A stretch of DNA of 64,000 nucleotides. Origin: Thalassomonas actiniarum. Its GTDB lineage: Bacteria > Pseudomonadota > Gammaproteobacteria > Enterobacterales > Alteromonadaceae. The stretch is taken from contig NZ_CP059735.1 of NCBI RefSeq assembly GCF_000948975.2, positions 2,046,001-2,110,000 of the forward strand, written 5' to 3'. Shown here piece by piece: positions 18,434 to 28,185 of this stretch. The notes under the pieces were generated by a model. It did no database searches. It worked only from the letters and a program-made list of their open reading frames with translations, and had not been told where the DNA came from. Made by a program: the position numbers and the translations under genes. Each line of letters begins with the position of its first letter. Position 1 is the first letter of the stretch.

Positions 18434-20095
18434 ATGAAAATGAATCCAATAGTCGTTTATAAATTTGAAAGTAAGGCCGAAAAAAAGCTATTTCCCGTTT
18501 TTGAACAAACAGATATAGAAGGGGCGACAGTATTTCATTCTCTGAATATTCCTAAACATGAAAAAAAACAATGGGCAGAAGCTGATTTTGTGGTTGTCTC
18601 CAATCGCGGGATCCTTATTTTGGAAGTTAAAGGAGGAAGGTTGTCAGTTGAACAAGGGAGCTGGTATACGAAAGATCGTGATGACAATGTTAAACGTTTG
18701 AAGGAAAGTCCTGTTGAACAAGCTAAAAGCGCTAGGTTTGCTTTGGAAAAAATGCTTAGGGAAAAATCACTAAATATCAAGTTTGATAAAATTAATTTTG
18801 GATTTGGAGTGATGTTTCCTGATGTAAAATTAGGTGATGTTGGTATTGAATTGACAAAAGATATTGTTTTTGATGCTATCGACTGGGATCGCAAAAAACT
18901 AAGATCTTGGTTAATGAAACTATATAAATACTGGGTAGGGTGTACAGGTAAGGCCGAACATTTAACTAGTGAAGAAGTTGCCATTATTTGTAGCGCTTTG
19001 AGAACTGAATTTGATAGAGAAAAGTCATTGTTGGCTGAGGTTGGTGATAGCTGGCAACAGATGATTAGCCTTACAGAACAACAATATTTGGCTGTGGACA
19101 TGATACTGGCGAATAAACAGGTTGTTGTCGAAGGTGCTGCTGGTACAGGAAAAACGTTGGTGGCAATACGGGCTTGTAAAGTTTTGGATGCACAGAAAGA
19201 GAATGTTTTATTTGTTTGCCAGAGTCCTGTATTAGCCTCGTTCGCAGGTGGCTGGTTAACGGAAACAGAGGTTCAAGTTGTTAATTTTAATAGCTTGAAA
19301 CTTAAAGTTTCCAGGGGAGAAAAATTGGATTTTTCAGTACTTATTGTTGACGAGGGACAAGATATATTGGATGTGGAAAGTATCGATATATTGGATAGCT
19401 TATTTGCTGAGGGACTAAATAGTGGTCGTTGGTATGTTTTTATGGATCCGAATAACCAAAGTTCACTTTACGCGGATTACGACGCAAGTGCCTTAGAGTA
19501 TCTAGAAGAGTCTAGTTTTAAAGCGCCCTTAACCCGTAACTGTCGTAATACACTCCAGATAGCGCAACATACTCTTATGTACACGGGTGGGGATATTGGA
19601 AAGTTTCCTATTCGTGCCGATGGTCTCCCCGTTATTTGGAAAAATCTTCATTTTGATTCTAGTGAAGCACAACTTGCATTGATAGAAGAACAATTAACTT
19701 CTTGGGTCGATGATGAAAGTGTATCCCTTGGAGATATTACACTACTTTCACCACTTAATTTTGAAGAAAGTGTGGTCAATAAACTTTCTAAAAGATGGCG
19801 AAGAAAGATTGTCATTATTAATGATAGTTACGGTGAAAGGTGGTTGGACACGCAATTGTCTTTTAGTTCAATAAGGGATTTCAAAGGGCTTGAAAATCGA
19901 TATGTAATGTTGATTGATTTGGATGCTTTGTTAGCAAGAACACATTCTACCAATCAGCTATATGTCGCAATGACACGAGCTAACTCGGTGTTGTGGATGG
20001 CGACACCGATGAAACACCAAGCTTGGTTTGATGAAAGACGTTTGGAAAACGAACAGGCGTATGTTGATTACCTGCACAAAAACAGGAACGGATAA
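18434..20095 (+). CDS. NERD nuclease-domain SF1 helicase
   Basis: About 553 residues; the ATG at 18434 is chosen over 18398 because the extra codons look non-coding, though neither ribosome site is strong. The N-terminus is a NERD domain with a PD-(D/E)xK-like core (ADFVVVSNRGILILEVKGG). A UvrD-like helicase follows with Walker A EGAAGTGKTLVAIRA near residue 233, Walker B VLIVDEGQDI, motif IV LTRNCRNT, and motifs V/VI DFKGLENRYVML and YVAMTRAN. A DNA-processing role is expected. The base composition becomes clearly AT-rich here compared with the flanking genes. Confidence 0.82.
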   Translation: MKMNPIVVYKFESKAEKKLFPVFEQTDIEGATVFHSLNIPKHEKKQWAEADFVVVSNRGILILEVKGGRLSVEQGSWYTKDRDDNVKRLKESPVEQAKSARFALEKMLREKSLNIKFDKINFGFGVMFPDVKLGDVGIELTKDIVFDAIDWDRKKLRSWLMKLYKYWVGCTGKAEHLTSEEVAIICSALRTEFDREKSLLAEVGDSWQQMISLTEQQYLAVDMILANKQVVVEGAAGTGKTLVAIRACKVLDAQKENVLFVCQSPVLASFAGGWLTETEVQVVNFNSLKLKVSRGEKLDFSVLIVDEGQDILDVESIDILDSLFAEGLNSGRWYVFMDPNNQSSLYADYDASALEYLEESSFKAPLTRNCRNTLQIAQHTLMYTGGDIGKFPIRADGLPVIWKNLHFDSSEAQLALIEEQLTSWVDDESVSLGDITLLSPLNFEESVVNKLSKRWRRKIVIINDSYGERWLDTQLSFSSIRDFKGLENRYVMLIDLDALLARTHSTNQLYVAMTRANSVLWMATPMKHQAWFDERRLENEQAYVDYLHKNRNG

Positions 20096-20099
20096 ACTG

Positions 20100-23000
20100 A
20101 TGGGAAATAAAAAACACTTAGCTGCCGATAGAAAAAAGATTGTTAATTATCTACGGGCGCAGTTAATAGGCCCGGCCAATGGTTCTGATGAAAGCATGCT
20201 TGAGAAAGATGAGCCACATACTTATTACCTGATGGGAGCACTTTTTCCCCAGGGTGTTGGTATAAAAATTTCGCAGGAAGAAGAGGAAGATTGGATTAGT
20301 GATGACCCGATCGCAATGGCATATCAGCTTAAATCAGCCTCTGTAGGTTTATCGTTTTTTATTGAGTCAGCAGAAGACACGCCTGAGGTATGCGTAGAGC
20401 TTGCTGCAGCTACTTATAATAAAGTAGAAAAAAGGTGGCGTCGTCATGAAATAGCAACAAAAGAAGTCCCTGAAGAGCATGTTTTAACGCCAGGGGCTGG
20501 AGAAGAGATTGAAAATGTTCTTCAGGGGAGGGGGAAGCTGGTTTCTAAATGGAGAAAAATGGGGGCAGGATATCTTGTTACGATAACCTTGCTAAATCCA
20601 AGACAGGCTGATGGCGGTAAACTGGATCCAGAGGATGTGATTCATCAAGTTTGGTTTCGTTGTACTGCTATTAACGGGAATATTGGTGCCTACCCTTCAC
20701 CTAACCGCTTTTCTTGGGATTCAGAAGAAGAAGAATTAGCGCTAATATATCAACATAAAAAAACTTTTGCGATTGGTCATGGTTGTGCACCAATGTGGGA
20801 TAACGTTAAGGAGCAGGCTGTAATTAAGGCTGTGGAAACTTCTTTTATTCCTGAGTATGAAGTACCGCCTGTTACTTCTGCGTTACCCGGTAATCATGAA
20901 CTAAAAAATAGTGAAGTTTTCTCTCTGCAATTTCTGTCTGATGAAAGTGTAAGTTGGCAACTCAAAAGAACTAGATTAGAAGAATTTATCACTAGTTATA
21001 GTGTATGGGTCGAAAATGAAACGAAGCGGGATATACCACAAGGCTTAGAGAACGCAGCTGCCCGTATTACTTGTCGCTTGAAAAAAGCGGTAGAAAGGAT
21101 GCTGGCAGGTTTGAAGTATCTTTGCGAAAATGCTGGTGCAAGGGAGTGTTTTGTATTAGCAAATCAAGTTATGTTAATGCAAATGGTTCACTCAGGGAAA
21201 AACTTTGGTGGTAGCATTCGTGACGCTAATAGCTTTGTAATTAATGCACCTAATTACAAAGGTGAGGAAATTAAAAACTGGCGACCATTTCAATTGGCAT
21301 TTCAATTATTGACGATTGAATCTATTGGCAATGGTAACTCAGATGATCGTGATATTGCTGATCTTATTTGGTTCCCCACAGGTGGTGGCAAGACTGAAGC
21401 TTACTTGGCAGTAGCAGCATTCGAATTATTTCACCGTCGTTATCAACATGGAGATATAGGAGGGGGGACGGCTGTTATTCTTCGATATACCTTACGTTTG
21501 TTGACTACCCAACAGTTTCAGCGTGCAGCTACATTGATTTGCGCATGTGAAAGAGTGAGAGATTCAAATCCTGAAAAATGGGGAGATGAGCCATTTAGCC
21601 TTGGACTTTGGGTGGGACAATCAACGACACCTAACTATTTTCACTCTGAGCAAGAACAATCATTAGGTGCTCTTCAAAAGTACAAAAGGATTCGTGAACA
21701 GGATAAACCGGAAAACCCCTTTCAATTATTGCAATGTCCATGGTGTGGTACTCGTATAATCCCTGCTAAGCAAAGTGATGAACCGTCGGATTATGGTATT
21801 CATGCCAGTGCATCTAGTTTTAATTTTTTCTGTCCGTCAAAAGCTTGTGCATTTCATTCTCATTTACCTGTGCAAGTAATAGACGAAGGTCTTTATGCTA
21901 GCCCACCTTCATTTTTAATTGGAACTATTGATAAGTTTGCCCGGTTAGCTTTACGTGATGAGCCAGGGGCATTTTTTAAGGGTGGGAGGGAGCAGCGTAA
22001 ATCTCCTTCGTTAATATTGCAGGATGAGTTACATTTGATTTCGGGCCCCCTTGGGACTATTGCTGGCGTTTATGAAGCCGCAATGGATGTTGTCATGAAG
22101 CGTTCAGGTGCAAATCCTAAATATATAGCTGCTACCGCGACTATAAGACGTGCTCATGATCAGGTGAGAAAATTGTATGCTCGTGACTGTATGGTCTTTC
22201 CTCCCTCAGGAATGACTGCTGAAGATTCTTATTTCTCAAGAGAAGAGGATTCTACTGATGTGAACCCTGGTCGTTTATATATTGGTGTAATGGGGCAGTA
22301 TCACACTCCCGTCACTTCTCTTGTACACTGCAGCGCTGCATTAGCACAATCCGCCATTGATGTTGAGTTGTCTGAACAGGCAGCAGATGGTTACTGGACA
22401 CAAGTTATTTTCCATAATAGTCGACGCGAATTGGGAAAAACTATGACTATGTCGCTCGATGATATTCCTAAACGGGCGGAAGTGATAGCTAAAAACAGCG
22501 CTCAGCCAAGAAAAATTCAACCTGTGGAAATGTCAGCTAATATTTCCTCAAAAGAAATACCTGAAATACTTGAATCGCTGAAAGCTCCGAAGGGAGATAC
22601 TAATTCAATTGATACTTTACCTTGTACGAATATGTTTTCTGTCGGTGTTGATGTTAAACGTTTAGGTTTAATAATGATGAATGGACAACCGAAGACTACT
22701 TCTGAGTATATACAGGCATCTTCGCGTGTTGGACGTGATGAAGTACCTGGTCTAGTCGTCGCCTTCTATCCAAATAATAAGGCTCGAGATCGTTCGCAAT
22801 ATGAATCTTTTGTACCATATCATCAAGCTCTTTACCGGGCGGTAGAACCAACCAGCGTTACACCATATGCACTACCTGCCATGGAACGTGCCGTACATGC
22901 AGCTTTAACTATTGTAATGCGTTATTGTGCTGGTTTATCAGGTAATGATGGCGCTAAGAATTTTGATAAGAATAAAGCTGATGTTGCCTCTGTAATTGAT

Positions 23001-23288
23001 AAATTAAGAAAAAGAATGTTAGCGGCTGAATATAAAGATTCAACTGTACAACAGGAAATTAGCAATTACTTGGATGCATGCATTGATAAGTGGCAGGAAA
23101 AAGCCGAGCTTGCTTGCCAGAGTGGAATTTTACTGCGCTATGAAGCTAGTGCGTCACCAAACATTGAATCTTTATTGACCGGATACTCTGCAGATGTTGC
23201 CAGTAAACCGGAAATCCCATGGCCTACCCTCAATTCGATGCGAAATGTTGATAGTGATTGTAATGTATACGTATGGGGAGAAAGCTAA
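20100..23288 (+). CDS. drmA: DrmA-like DISARM helicase
   Basis: 1062 residues from the ATG at 20100, five bases after the previous stop; the longer frame would lie inside the upstream gene. The helicase motifs match DrmA: DLIWFPTGGGKTEAYLAVAA (Walker A, near residue 424), a zinc-binding insert with CPWCG and CPSKAC around 546-580, LILQDELHLISGPLGT (motif II, near 637), ATATIRRA, and the C-terminal SEYIQASSRVGRDE (motif VI, near 869). In DISARM, DrmA with DrmB forms the core complex that holds and engages invading DNA. Its stop overlaps the drmB start. It is full length with no broken motif. Confidence 0.87.
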   Translation: MGNKKHLAADRKKIVNYLRAQLIGPANGSDESMLEKDEPHTYYLMGALFPQGVGIKISQEEEEDWISDDPIAMAYQLKSASVGLSFFIESAEDTPEVCVELAAATYNKVEKRWRRHEIATKEVPEEHVLTPGAGEEIENVLQGRGKLVSKWRKMGAGYLVTITLLNPRQADGGKLDPEDVIHQVWFRCTAINGNIGAYPSPNRFSWDSEEEELALIYQHKKTFAIGHGCAPMWDNVKEQAVIKAVETSFIPEYEVPPVTSALPGNHELKNSEVFSLQFLSDESVSWQLKRTRLEEFITSYSVWVENETKRDIPQGLENAAARITCRLKKAVERMLAGLKYLCENAGARECFVLANQVMLMQMVHSGKNFGGSIRDANSFVINAPNYKGEEIKNWRPFQLAFQLLTIESIGNGNSDDRDIADLIWFPTGGGKTEAYLAVAAFELFHRRYQHGDIGGGTAVILRYTLRLLTTQQFQRAATLICACERVRDSNPEKWGDEPFSLGLWVGQSTTPNYFHSEQEQSLGALQKYKRIREQDKPENPFQLLQCPWCGTRIIPAKQSDEPSDYGIHASASSFNFFCPSKACAFHSHLPVQVIDEGLYASPPSFLIGTIDKFARLALRDEPGAFFKGGREQRKSPSLILQDELHLISGPLGTIAGVYEAAMDVVMKRSGANPKYIAATATIRRAHDQVRKLYARDCMVFPPSGMTAEDSYFSREEDSTDVNPGRLYIGVMGQYHTPVTSLVHCSAALAQSAIDVELSEQAADGYWTQVIFHNSRRELGKTMTMSLDDIPKRAEVIAKNSAQPRKIQPVEMSANISSKEIPEILESLKAPKGDTNSIDTLPCTNMFSVGVDVKRLGLIMMNGQPKTTSEYIQASSRVGRDEVPGLVVAFYPNNKARDRSQYESFVPYHQALYRAVEPTSVTPYALPAMERAVHAALTIVMRYCAGLSGNDGAKNFDKNKADVASVIDKLRKRMLAAEYKDSTVQQEISNYLDACIDKWQEKAELACQSGILLRYEASASPNIESLLTGYSADVASKPEIPWPTLNSMRNVDSDCNVYVWGES

Positions 23289-25153
23289 TGGCTGTTGATA
23301 GAACTGTTAGACGTTCACAGACGATTACTCCTTTTGGTGTAGGTGGTATCTATGATTTTGGCTCCGAGTCCTTTGTTGCTATGGATACTATAAAATGGGA
23401 TGTCCATGGAGATCCGGATATTCATCTACCCCGGTTAGAACGTGTTTTAAGGGTACAAGGTTTCAGGGGGGCACCTGTTGCAGGACGAGCTTTATTTCCG
23501 GGCGCATATCGAAGTGGCAAACCTGTGCCTTATTTACGATTCCCAACTTGGTTGTTTTGTCCAACTTGCAGAGGTATGGTGCAGTGGTCACCTACTAGGG
23601 AGAAAAAAGGAGAACACCCGTACTGTTTACCTTGTGGCAAAAAGAGTCAGTTGGTACCTATGCGTTTTATGGCTGTGTGCAAAAAAGGCCATTTAACAGA
23701 TGTACCATGGGGAGTATGGGCACATATTGGCTCAAAAGGTGGTTGTCAAAACCATAAGCTTCAGTTTAAGTCTTCACCTGAGAAAGGAGCTGGGTTGCAG
23801 TCCTTGTCTATTTACTGTTTAAACTGCAAAGCAGAGAATAATTTGGAGCGTTTGCCATTCAAAGATTCTTTAGATGGCTTAATGAAAAGGCACCAAGGCA
23901 CAAAAGGATGTAAAGGTACCCACCCCTGGCAGAAAGAGGATCTTGCTGATTTCTGTGACCAGGCACCGCAAGTTGTGCAAAGGGGAGCGAGTAATGCGTA
24001 TTATCCAGTTGTTGAATCCGCTATTGATATACGTGTAGGAGAAAAGGATGAGGATTCTATATTCGAGTTAATTAGAGTACATCCTAAATGGGAACCATTG
24101 AAAAGTATAAAGGGCTTGGCGAAATCATACGATGATCCTTATGCTAAAATTTTTATCCAGCCTATTGTTGATGATGAAAAACTACAAAAGCTTGGTGTTA
24201 CGTCTCAAATTGTATGGGAGTGTCTTCAAGAGAATGAGAAAAGCTCCGAAGAGGTTGATGAAGTCTTAGATGATGAAGATCTACTGTTAGATGAATGGTT
24301 AGCATTTATTACACCGCCAAAAAGCTTACCCGGCGCAGAATTTATAGCTGATAAAGTAGATTTAGCGTCATTTTCGTTGAACCTTCAAGATAATGAACTA
24401 ATCGCTTGGGAGGAGTTTCGGCGGTTAATTTCACAGGTAACATTAGCAAAGAAATTGCGTATAGTAAGGGCACTTAAAGGCTTTACGCGATTGGAGCCTA
24501 ACTATGAAAATATCGTTTCACCATCTTTAGGTGCAAATGTTAATTGGTTACCTGCAACAGAAATTTATGGAGAAGGTATTTTCATCGCACTTGATAAAGT
24601 AGCTCTTGATGACTGGGAAAAGAAGTTACCTGCTCATGTATTAGCGGATATACGTGATAAGTTAAAAAAGTCTTCTATGGGTTTTTTACCTGAAGCGACA
24701 GATCGCTTTGTTCTTTTACACACATTAGCACACTTACTAATCAGGCAACTTTGTTTTGAATGTGGTTATTCCTCCTCGTCTTTATCAGAACGCATATATT
24801 CGGATAAAGAAAAGGGTATGTCAGGTATATTGATTTATACCGCATCTGCAGATAGCGAAGGAGCCCTTGGTGGCTTGGTTAGGGAAGGTTTACCGGACAG
24901 ATTATACGGTACGTTTAAAACGGCCTTATTTCGTGCTAATTGGTGTTCAAGTGACCCTATTTGTAGCGAATTAAAACACCAGGGGATACAAGGGTTAAAT
25001 AAAGCTGCGTGCCATGCTTGCACGCTAGTTGCTGAAACGAGTTGTAATTATGCTAATAGTTTGCTTGACCGTACTGTGCTGATTGGTCGGGAAGGAGAGC
25101 CCACAACCGGTTATTTTAACCGTTTTATATCACTAATTGAGGATACTGTTTAA
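23288..25153 (+). CDS. drmB: DrmB-like DUF1998 protein
   Basis: 621 residues. The ATG at 23288 shares a base with the drmA stop and has GGGAG before it. The N-terminus (RRSQTITPFGVGGIYDFG) and zinc pairs (FCPTCRG, YCLPCG, VCKKGHLTDVPWG) fit DrmB. The DUF1998 region lies at about 473-600, with LLHTLAHLLIRQL, a segment SGILIYTASADSEGALGG, and a Cys cluster CHACTLVAETSCNYAN. DrmB is the obligatory partner of DrmA in DISARM. The gene overlaps the next one by one base (TAATG), so expression is tightly linked. Confidence 0.87.
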   Translation: MAVDRTVRRSQTITPFGVGGIYDFGSESFVAMDTIKWDVHGDPDIHLPRLERVLRVQGFRGAPVAGRALFPGAYRSGKPVPYLRFPTWLFCPTCRGMVQWSPTREKKGEHPYCLPCGKKSQLVPMRFMAVCKKGHLTDVPWGVWAHIGSKGGCQNHKLQFKSSPEKGAGLQSLSIYCLNCKAENNLERLPFKDSLDGLMKRHQGTKGCKGTHPWQKEDLADFCDQAPQVVQRGASNAYYPVVESAIDIRVGEKDEDSIFELIRVHPKWEPLKSIKGLAKSYDDPYAKIFIQPIVDDEKLQKLGVTSQIVWECLQENEKSSEEVDEVLDDEDLLLDEWLAFITPPKSLPGAEFIADKVDLASFSLNLQDNELIAWEEFRRLISQVTLAKKLRIVRALKGFTRLEPNYENIVSPSLGANVNWLPATEIYGEGIFIALDKVALDDWEKKLPAHVLADIRDKLKKSSMGFLPEATDRFVLLHTLAHLLIRQLCFECGYSSSSLSERIYSDKEKGMSGILIYTASADSEGALGGLVREGLPDRLYGTFKTALFRANWCSSDPICSELKHQGIQGLNKAACHACTLVAETSCNYANSLLDRTVLIGREGEPTTGYFNRFISLIEDTV

Positions 25154-26325
25154 TGCGTTTACCAAGGCGCGCTGAACTGACTGAACAGCAAGAAGATTTT
25201 TTGATGGAGGCCCCTTTTGATAAACCTGTGCTTTGCGTCGGGCCGCCGGGAACGGGTAAAACAGTACTGGCTTTATATCGTGCAGCTATTCTTCGACAAA
25301 AAGAAGAAAAAGTAGACCTTATAATGCATAGTAAGCTCCTCAACAGATATGTAGAACGTTCAGTTAAAGAGCTTGCTATAGACATAAACACGAAGACATG
25401 GAATTCATGGGTTTATGGCTTATGGAGAAAAGGCCATCGCCGCTTAAATATGCCACAACTTGAAAAATACCTGCCGGACTTCAAAAAGATGGTAAGTTTA
25501 ATTATAGAAGGTAAAGTTAACAATCTACCCAATATGTATTGGAATCATTTGATTATCGATGAAGGGCAGGATTTTCCAAAAGAATTTTATTTATTTCTGA
25601 CTTTTTTAAAGTCACAAAGCAATGTGGTAAATGGACGTAAAGCGCCGGCAGTTACAATTTTTGCTGATGATAACCAGCGTATGGAAGAGAAACGTAATTC
25701 AACAATCAGGGATATTCAGAATTATATGCCTGGGATTGAGATGTATGAGGTTACGGCGAATTATCGTAATACCAGGCCAATAGCAAAACTAGCAAGTTAC
25801 TTTCATATAGGGATGTCAACAGGTGTACCAGAGGTCCCAAAAAGTATTAAAGGATTAATACCTCAGCTCCGAAGTTTTGATACGCTTGAAAAAGAAGTCC
25901 GCTCTATTGTCAATTGGCTTCATAATAATGATGACCTATCCGCAGGCGTTATAGTGCCCGATATTGCAACTCTGAAAAGAGTAGATGTTGCAATTACGCC
26001 AATCGCAGAAGAGAAAAACTTTACAGTACAAAAATATATGTCTGGTACAGAGGCCAAAACGATAAATTTTCATAAAGGTGGGACCATTACTATCGTTTGT
26101 GATAAAAGTTGTAAGGGGCTTGAATTTGATGGTGTTTTTATACCTCAGATTCAATCATATAAAACGGATGGTGTTAATGAAGATTTCTTTAAAATGAAAA
26201 TGTATGTGATGATTAGCAGAGCTAGGAAATATTTGCAACTCTCATATTCGGACTGTGATGAAGCGCCAAAAATCTTAAAAATATTACCCACACCTGAACA
26301 AGGGGTTCTTAAGTGGAAAATATAA
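25153..26325 (+). CDS. Compact UvrD-like SF1 helicase/ATPase
   Basis: 390 residues, beginning one base inside the drmB stop. All SF1 motifs are visible: GPPGTGKTVLALYRAA (Walker A, about 31-45), LIIDEGQDFPKEFY, TIFADDNQRM, VTANYRNTRPIAKL, CDKSCKGLEFDGVF and YVMISRARKYLQLS. The size is small for UvrD and leaves little room for large 1B/2B insertions. It differs in sequence from the NERD helicase in the same operon. It is not a standard DISARM subunit. It likely acts as a DNA translocase or ATP switch for the DrmAB complex (inference). Confidence 0.78.
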   Translation: MRLPRRAELTEQQEDFLMEAPFDKPVLCVGPPGTGKTVLALYRAAILRQKEEKVDLIMHSKLLNRYVERSVKELAIDINTKTWNSWVYGLWRKGHRRLNMPQLEKYLPDFKKMVSLIIEGKVNNLPNMYWNHLIIDEGQDFPKEFYLFLTFLKSQSNVVNGRKAPAVTIFADDNQRMEEKRNSTIRDIQNYMPGIEMYEVTANYRNTRPIAKLASYFHIGMSTGVPEVPKSIKGLIPQLRSFDTLEKEVRSIVNWLHNNDDLSAGVIVPDIATLKRVDVAITPIAEEKNFTVQKYMSGTEAKTINFHKGGTITIVCDKSCKGLEFDGVFIPQIQSYKTDGVNEDFFKMKMYVMISRARKYLQLSYSDCDEAPKILKILPTPEQGVLKWKI

Positions 26326-27959
26326 TTACTAATACTAGCGTGCAGGGGGGGCTTTTTAATATAGCGACAGCTAAAAGTCTTTTTTATATAACCAACCAAA
26401 GGAATTTGATGTCCTTTTTAGGGGCAGGAATGATTGTTCCTGCTGCTAGTCAGTTCCGTTATAAAGAAGATAGTCGAAAAGAATTTAATGGGGCAATTCC
26501 TTTTTGGAAAAAAGGTATTCCAACGTCAAGTGAATATATAGACCTTGTTGACGACCAGAGAATTGTTGTTATTGAATGTAATAGCGCAGCGATTATGAAG
26601 TACTGCGATGGTTTTATTGTCGATGATAATGAAAATGTTTTAGTGGTGAATGCTGCAATACCACTGAGCAGCATATCTGTTATATATATGCATACGGATG
26701 ATGCTATAGCAGATTTTTTGGTGAGATTACCTGAGGATGTTATTGCAGAACGTAGTATTTTTAAAATATTGAAAGATGTTAGTGTAATTGAGCATGATAT
26801 AAAGTTAACACCTAGTGAAGTTGAAAATATTGCCCCTTATATAACTTTTATTGATTCTTTTGGTGGTGGAATTAAAGCGCTAGAACAATTAGCTATTTGT
26901 GATATTTCCAATTATGAATATATTCTTAATTTACTAATCGTTTGTTTAGATTCTTATAGACTTGAAAATGTTAAAGTTTCAGTCATGAACCTTCCTAAAC
27001 AGACGTTTAATATTTCTGAAGCAGACAAAGAAATTCTCCACCATTTGTTACCAATACTGCAGTCTTTTAATATTGAAGATGGCTTTGATCCTCTATACGT
27101 ACTTGAAAAGGTTGAGGAATGCTTTAAAAATCAGATAGAGGGTATCACTGAAGAAAATGAAAAATGGCTGGTTTATATCAAGAGAGTTATTGATGCTGAT
27201 ATAGAAGTACCAGTTCTTGCTGATGAAGGTGATATTTTCAAGAGAGCGGTTCTTCTTTTTTTGTTAAGGCCGGACTTAGAGCGACTTAAAAATGCTCTTA
27301 ATTCAACTATATCACCAGGTCCAGTAGTTTTTTCAATAGCTGTATTTTTAGCAGGTTATACAACGGGTCTATGCCGAATGGGAGGTGAGTATAAAGGAAA
27401 TTACGATACTTTTAATAACTTTACTAAATCTTTGTTGGATTGGTTATGGTGTAGAACTGGTTTAACATTAAGTACTTCATTGCAACCTGATACTAGTGGT
27501 GTTTCTCTAGTTTATAAAATTAATAAAGAAGTTCTGATGTGTTTAAAGCTTGCACCAAACAGTAGTTTAGCAAGGGTTTTACATAAGGTTGTAGCAAGTG
27601 GCTATATTCTAAATTATGACGGTGACAGTAATGAATTATATTTCAATATACAATTGAATAGTGGAGAGTGTCAGCCTTTATATATAGTATTTTTTAAACA
27701 ATTAGATGCTGGTTTTGATGCAATTCGTTTGGTTACACCTTACTTGCCATTAACTGGTTCGAAATTAAAGACATTAACAAAAAAAATGGCTATAGAATTA
27801 CTGATAAGAAATTCAGAGGAATCAATGTATTGTAACTATTCTTATTCTGAAAAACATAAAGCCATTGTAATAGAGGCAAAACTCATAATTAATAATATAG
27901 TAAATGAGGAGTTTGACAAGATATTGAATTACATTGTGAAAATGGCTAATTTTAGTTGA
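26313..27959 (+). CDS. Unrecognised 548-residue protein of the DISARM-like operon
   Basis: It starts with GTG at 26313 (AAGGGG seven bases upstream) and overlaps the preceding helicase gene by 13 bases, so it is part of the same operon. I do not recognise a domain. Visible traits are an N-terminal FYITNQRNLMSFLGAGMIVP segment, a mixed alpha/beta first half and a helix-rich middle, one hydrophobic helix with PGPVVFSIAVFLAGYTTG near 340-360, and no nuclease, ATPase or methylase motif. It may be an effector or a specificity subunit. The codon use is AT-rich like its neighbours. Confidence 0.7.
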   Translation: MENIITNTSVQGGLFNIATAKSLFYITNQRNLMSFLGAGMIVPAASQFRYKEDSRKEFNGAIPFWKKGIPTSSEYIDLVDDQRIVVIECNSAAIMKYCDGFIVDDNENVLVVNAAIPLSSISVIYMHTDDAIADFLVRLPEDVIAERSIFKILKDVSVIEHDIKLTPSEVENIAPYITFIDSFGGGIKALEQLAICDISNYEYILNLLIVCLDSYRLENVKVSVMNLPKQTFNISEADKEILHHLLPILQSFNIEDGFDPLYVLEKVEECFKNQIEGITEENEKWLVYIKRVIDADIEVPVLADEGDIFKRAVLLFLLRPDLERLKNALNSTISPGPVVFSIAVFLAGYTTGLCRMGGEYKGNYDTFNNFTKSLLDWLWCRTGLTLSTSLQPDTSGVSLVYKINKEVLMCLKLAPNSSLARVLHKVVASGYILNYDGDSNELYFNIQLNSGECQPLYIVFFKQLDAGFDAIRLVTPYLPLTGSKLKTLTKKMAIELLIRNSEESMYCNYSYSEKHKAIVIEAKLIINNIVNEEFDKILNYIVKMANFS

Positions 27960-28185
27960 CCGTTGCGCCAATAGGAAAGGTATGCCCGAAGGGGTCATCC
28001 CTTAATTTTAGAGCATTATTATTTCTTTCTGAACCAAGTGAAGTTGATGGTGCTTGTAACGGCTGGAGGGAGCATGGAAAAGTATAATAATTTAATAAAT
28101 AAGGGAAAATGATAACTAGCTGCTGCGCATCTAAATAACTACCATTTTCCTAATTATCTAAGCGTTAAATTTCAGGGGGGGTATA

